A stretch of DNA of 10,982 bases, from assembly GCA_013365365.1 (NCBI GenBank), contig JABVXU010001060.1:1-10982 (forward strand), in the 5' to 3' direction. A program made the position numbers and the translations under genes. Source of the DNA: Cruorifilaria tuberocauda (Eukaryota > Nematoda > Chromadorea > Rhabditida > Onchocercidae). Positions 9,001 to 10,982 of the stretch are shown one piece after another. Each line of letters starts with the position of its first letter. Within the stretch, counting starts at the first letter, position 1. The notes below the pieces were generated by a model. The model made no database searches and had not been told where the DNA came from. It saw nothing but the letters and a program-made list of their open reading frames with translations.

Positions 9001-9770
9001 AAAATATAGAAACTTAATGATTAAATTGAATCGAATGATTGGAAAAATAAAATTTGAGGCGCAAAAATAAAAATTTTGAAACCAGTCAAGAATGCTCATT
9101 TTGCCAAACGAAAACATCTAATTGAGGAGAAAAACTACCTGTATTCTTGCAACACCAGCAAGATCAGAATCACTCAACGCGGCACGCTCTTCGTCAACAG
9201 ATCCATCTAACGATGGTTCACCGCTACTCACTGCACGACGATGGCAGTAGTTCTATAAACAGGTATTTAACATGATATTTAATTAATAAACAACCAATCA
9301 ATTCTTATCAAACAAATTGTCACCATCCAAACTACTGCAGACTTCCAGAATAACTTTTTTTTTTCTCTCTACAATAAGTTATTTAATTTGAAATAGGATT
9401 TGTAGATATATCATTGAATGGTTGTTACACCAACTTACTTATCATCCAATCTATTCACTTATCACTAACATAGCGTCCTTATCGCAACCACAGTATAGCC
9501 AAAGCATGGAAAAGCATTCTACAAAATACTTTGATCTAATAAAATTGCAAAAACTATTAGAAAAAACTAACTGACCATGTCCAATGCTCTTCTTATGTTT
9601 TATTAAGTGAGAAGAGGAAAAAAGTTTCAGTTACAGCAAACAATAACAACAACGACGAGAAAGAGAAAAAACAGGTAAAATCATAGTTAATTTCTAGCAA
9701 CCTCAATTATATCATCCGAAATAATATGTCGTAATTCTTCGCCATTTTCATTCCAACTATAGGTTGACAT
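6070..9770 (-). CDS. FKBP8: FKBP8/FKBP38-like tail-anchored FKBP-TPR co-chaperone
   Basis: Minus-strand exons: 9770-9702, 9252-9139, 8998-8855, 8327-8195, 7754-7478, 7263-7170, 6810-6643, 6279-6070; 1209 nt, 402 residues (human about 412). All introns are GT-AG and in phase. FKBP8 is a mitochondrial outer-membrane (also ER) co-chaperone that binds Hsp90 and BCL-2 family partners and acts in mitophagy. Order: acidic, Ser/Glu-rich residues 1-94; EEWNDILGSG (95-104), matching human EEWLDILGNG; FKBP domain at about 106-203 with MVIDAW (150-155), FAYG (176-179) and IPPY (188-191); TPR1 at about 217-250, TPR2 265-298, TPR3 299-333 (TKALFRRANAYANLNF); a basic helix with SLYKRML (355-361, human ALYRKML); transmembrane helix at about 379-396; short tail HFLRIVMER. 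W155 matches FKBP12 W59, where human FKBP8 has Leu. The acceptor at 7755-7756 is chosen over one 13 nt upstream because only it keeps the frame. The start is the first AUG after an in-frame upstream TGA and has A at -3. Confidence 0.96.
6121..6126 (+). other. First plus-strand AATAAA downstream of CLN3
   Basis: This is the first strict AATAAA after the CLN3 stop. It lies inside the last coding exon of FKBP8, opposite the transmembrane segment. If used, the CLN3 transcript would run antisense into FKBP8 coding sequence; a weaker variant at 5781-5786 could be used instead. Confidence 0.25.
8658..8697. repeat. Short tandem repeat in FKBP8 intron 3
   Basis: Five imperfect copies of an 8-bp TCTTATAA/G unit: 8658-8665, 8666-8673, 8674-8681, 8682-8688 (7 bp) and 8689-8697 (9 bp). 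They sit in the 527-bp intron between the third and fourth FKBP8 exons. No function is indicated. Confidence 0.75.
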
Positions 9771-10353
9771 GCTCCAATCGTTTTTTTTACGTTTTACTTG
9801 TTTTCAAGCTTTTATGGCTTTTTAAATTCTTATTGTTCTTCAATTCCTAACTATTCATTCGCTCCTTTATTTTTCAAAAATTCATAACGAAGAGAAATGT
9901 AAGTACACGAATAAATCTGAAAATGTTTAATAATTGTAAATTTATATAAAATAAATTTTCACTTTCATCAAAATTATTATGATGCCATGGTAACTTTCAT
10001 AGGATTCCGTAAAGAAAGTAGAACAAATGCAATTAGAAAAGATATTTACAAACTTTTGATGGATTAAATTTAGGGGCATAATAAAATACTTGTAATAATA
10101 ACCTCATCCTTTCATATTTCATTAACTGTTAACAGTTCATCGAAGTTTGCATCTTAAGATATGATTATTGATAAAGCTAATTACCATTTATCCTTATCAT
10201 GGCTAATTAACACTTTTTGTTATCATAGCTAGTTATCATTTATTTTTATATTTTATCATCTAACAGCCGTGAAATCCATCGTAAACGACAAGAATTAATC
10301 AAATATAATCGAAAAATTACAAGACAGCACGCCTAAACTTCCCATCTTCTCAG
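9771..10353. other. Upstream region of FKBP8, possibly a divergent promoter
   Basis: There is no gene I can support on either strand. The segment lies between the FKBP8 start (minus) and the orphan plus-strand ORF at 10354, so it may serve both. No TTTCAG acceptor sits close to the FKBP8 start, so the leader of that mRNA is not resolved. The main structured part is the TGATAA cluster at 10169-10258. Confidence 0.45.
10169..10258. promoter_or_regulatory. Cluster of TGATAA (GATA-factor type) motifs
   Basis: Five copies of TGATAA or its complement lie within 90 bp: 10169-10174 on plus, and 10194-10199, 10220-10225, 10233-10238 and 10253-10258 on minus. In nematodes TGATAA is the site of intestinal GATA factors (ELT-2 class). 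The cluster lies about 400-490 bp upstream of the FKBP8 start and about 95-185 bp upstream of the orphan ORF. It could instead be a decayed copy of the repeat at 10862-10982, which shares these motifs. Confidence 0.35.
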
Positions 10354-10548
10354 ATGCCGCCCGCTCAGTCCCGGGAATTACATGGAATTACAAGCGGGGG
10401 ACTCACACATGAAAAGACAAGACAAAAACAAAAATTCGACTCGTTTTATCCCCATTGTGCAATATTTTTGTCTCCTCGTTTCAAAACCGAAAAGCAAGAA
10501 ATCTCGGGATTGTTGAATTTTCAGGATTTCCACGCACATATTTCATAG
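10354..10548 (+). CDS. Unrecognised small ORF or first exon after a good acceptor
   Basis: An ATG directly follows CCATCTTCTCAG, a good splice or trans-splice acceptor, and opens 64 codons. The first part (MPPAQSRELHGITSGGLTHE, residues 1-20) is coded by the most GC-rich stretch in the neighbourhood, unlike the surrounding T-rich DNA. The rest is basic and then mixed (KTRQKQKFDSFYPHC, ending FHAHIS). I recognise no domain, signal peptide or membrane segment. It may be a short protein, or a first exon whose donor lies within it (for example GTGCAA near 10456) and whose remainder lies beyond the window. It would be transcribed divergently from FKBP8. It could also be a chance open frame within a repeat-flanked segment. 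Confidence 0.3.
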   Translation: MPPAQSRELHGITSGGLTHEKTRQKQKFDSFYPHCAIFLSPRFKTEKQEISGLLNFQDFHAHIS

Positions 10549-10861
10549 TACATTCCTTACTAATAATATTACACAAAATTTTATTAATTAAATTTTTTTC
10601 AGGGAAATTTTTTTTTTTGGAATATCTCGGGAGTTATTTATTTGATAAATTTAAATTAAAATTTTTTTTTCATCGCTGATAAAATATTTAGTATTTTTTA
10701 GTATTTTTAGTAATTAGTATTTTTTTCTTAATTTTTAGAAAATATTTTAGAGAGTTTTCAAATAGTTGCAAAAAATTTTAGTGCTTTTTTAGTTTTATTT
10801 CGGCAATTTTTTTCCAATCATATCTCTTTCTTCTTTTCCTTTTTATCCATTTGCTATAGGA
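10549..10861. other. T-rich stretch, no gene seen
   Basis: Very T-rich on the plus strand, with several poly-T runs. It contains a short degenerate tandem repeat of TAGTATTTTT at about 10688-10726. An open frame at 10455-10679 runs through it, but the later residues are only F, L, K and Y typical of poly-T translation. No exon or RNA gene can be supported. Confidence 0.55.
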
Positions 10862-10982
10862 TTTATCACTATTATCAGTAATACACGTTTAATTTATCAC
10901 TATGATAATTAGCATAGCTTTTATCAGTAATACAAGTTTAATTTATCACTATGATAATTAGCATAGCTTTTATCAGTAATAC
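10862..10982. repeat. 49-bp tandem repeat running off the window
   Basis: Two full 49-bp copies (10874-10922 and 10923-10971) differ at one base (CACG versus CAAG). A third begins at 10972 and is cut by the window edge, and a shortened copy precedes at 10862-10873. Each unit contains the inverted repeat TTATCA-CTA-TGATAA and a further TTATCA at its boundary, giving eight TGATAA/TTATCA motifs in 113 bp. A diverged inverted copy (ATTATTGATAAAGCT) occurs at about 10165-10179. Confidence 0.85.

Noticed and set aside
10455..10679. Plus-strand 74-codon ORF
   Set aside because: It overlaps the ORF at 10354 in another frame and then runs through poly-T. Its start has no acceptor or other support.

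Overview
The window is eukaryotic, AT-rich DNA (roughly 30% GC by eye) carrying two complete intron-rich genes that face each other tail to tail. Exons are short (60-280 bp), introns run from 77 to 609 bp, and the acceptors are mostly short TTTTCAG or TTTTAG. Gene density is high, and a TTTTCAG acceptor sits just upstream of one start codon, as expected for spliced-leader trans-splicing. This fits a nematode, and the intron lengths fit a clade III (spirurid/filarial-like) worm better than Caenorhabditis. The species cannot be named from the sequence.

Layout. Bases 1-73 hold a TAA-type microsatellite. Bases 74-765 carry two frame-compatible candidate exons of an unrecognised minus-strand gene, joined only if an unusual GC-AG intron is used. 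Bases 1214-5628 (+) hold a 14-exon CLN3 (battenin) gene encoding 445 residues. All 13 junctions are in phase, and the protein aligns along its whole length with human CLN3. Bases 5629-6069 form a short convergent intergenic region. Bases 6070-9770 (-) hold an 8-exon FKBP8/FKBP38 gene encoding 402 residues: an acidic N-terminus, an FKBP domain, three TPRs and a C-terminal membrane anchor. Bases 9771-10353 are its upstream region and contain a cluster of TGATAA (GATA-factor type) motifs. An unrecognised plus-strand ORF starts immediately after a good acceptor at 10354. The right end is T-rich and closes with a 49-bp tandem repeat, again full of TGATAA/TTATCA, that runs off the window.

The two recognised genes are not known to act in one pathway: CLN3 is a lysosomal/endosomal membrane protein and FKBP8 is a tail-anchored mitochondrial outer membrane co-chaperone. 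Their adjacency could matter only through antisense overlap of their 3' ends. No bacterial-type system, CRISPR array, tRNA, rRNA or clear transposase was seen. The less explained material is the orphan minus-strand exon pair at the left and the GATA-motif repeats with the orphan ORF at the right.
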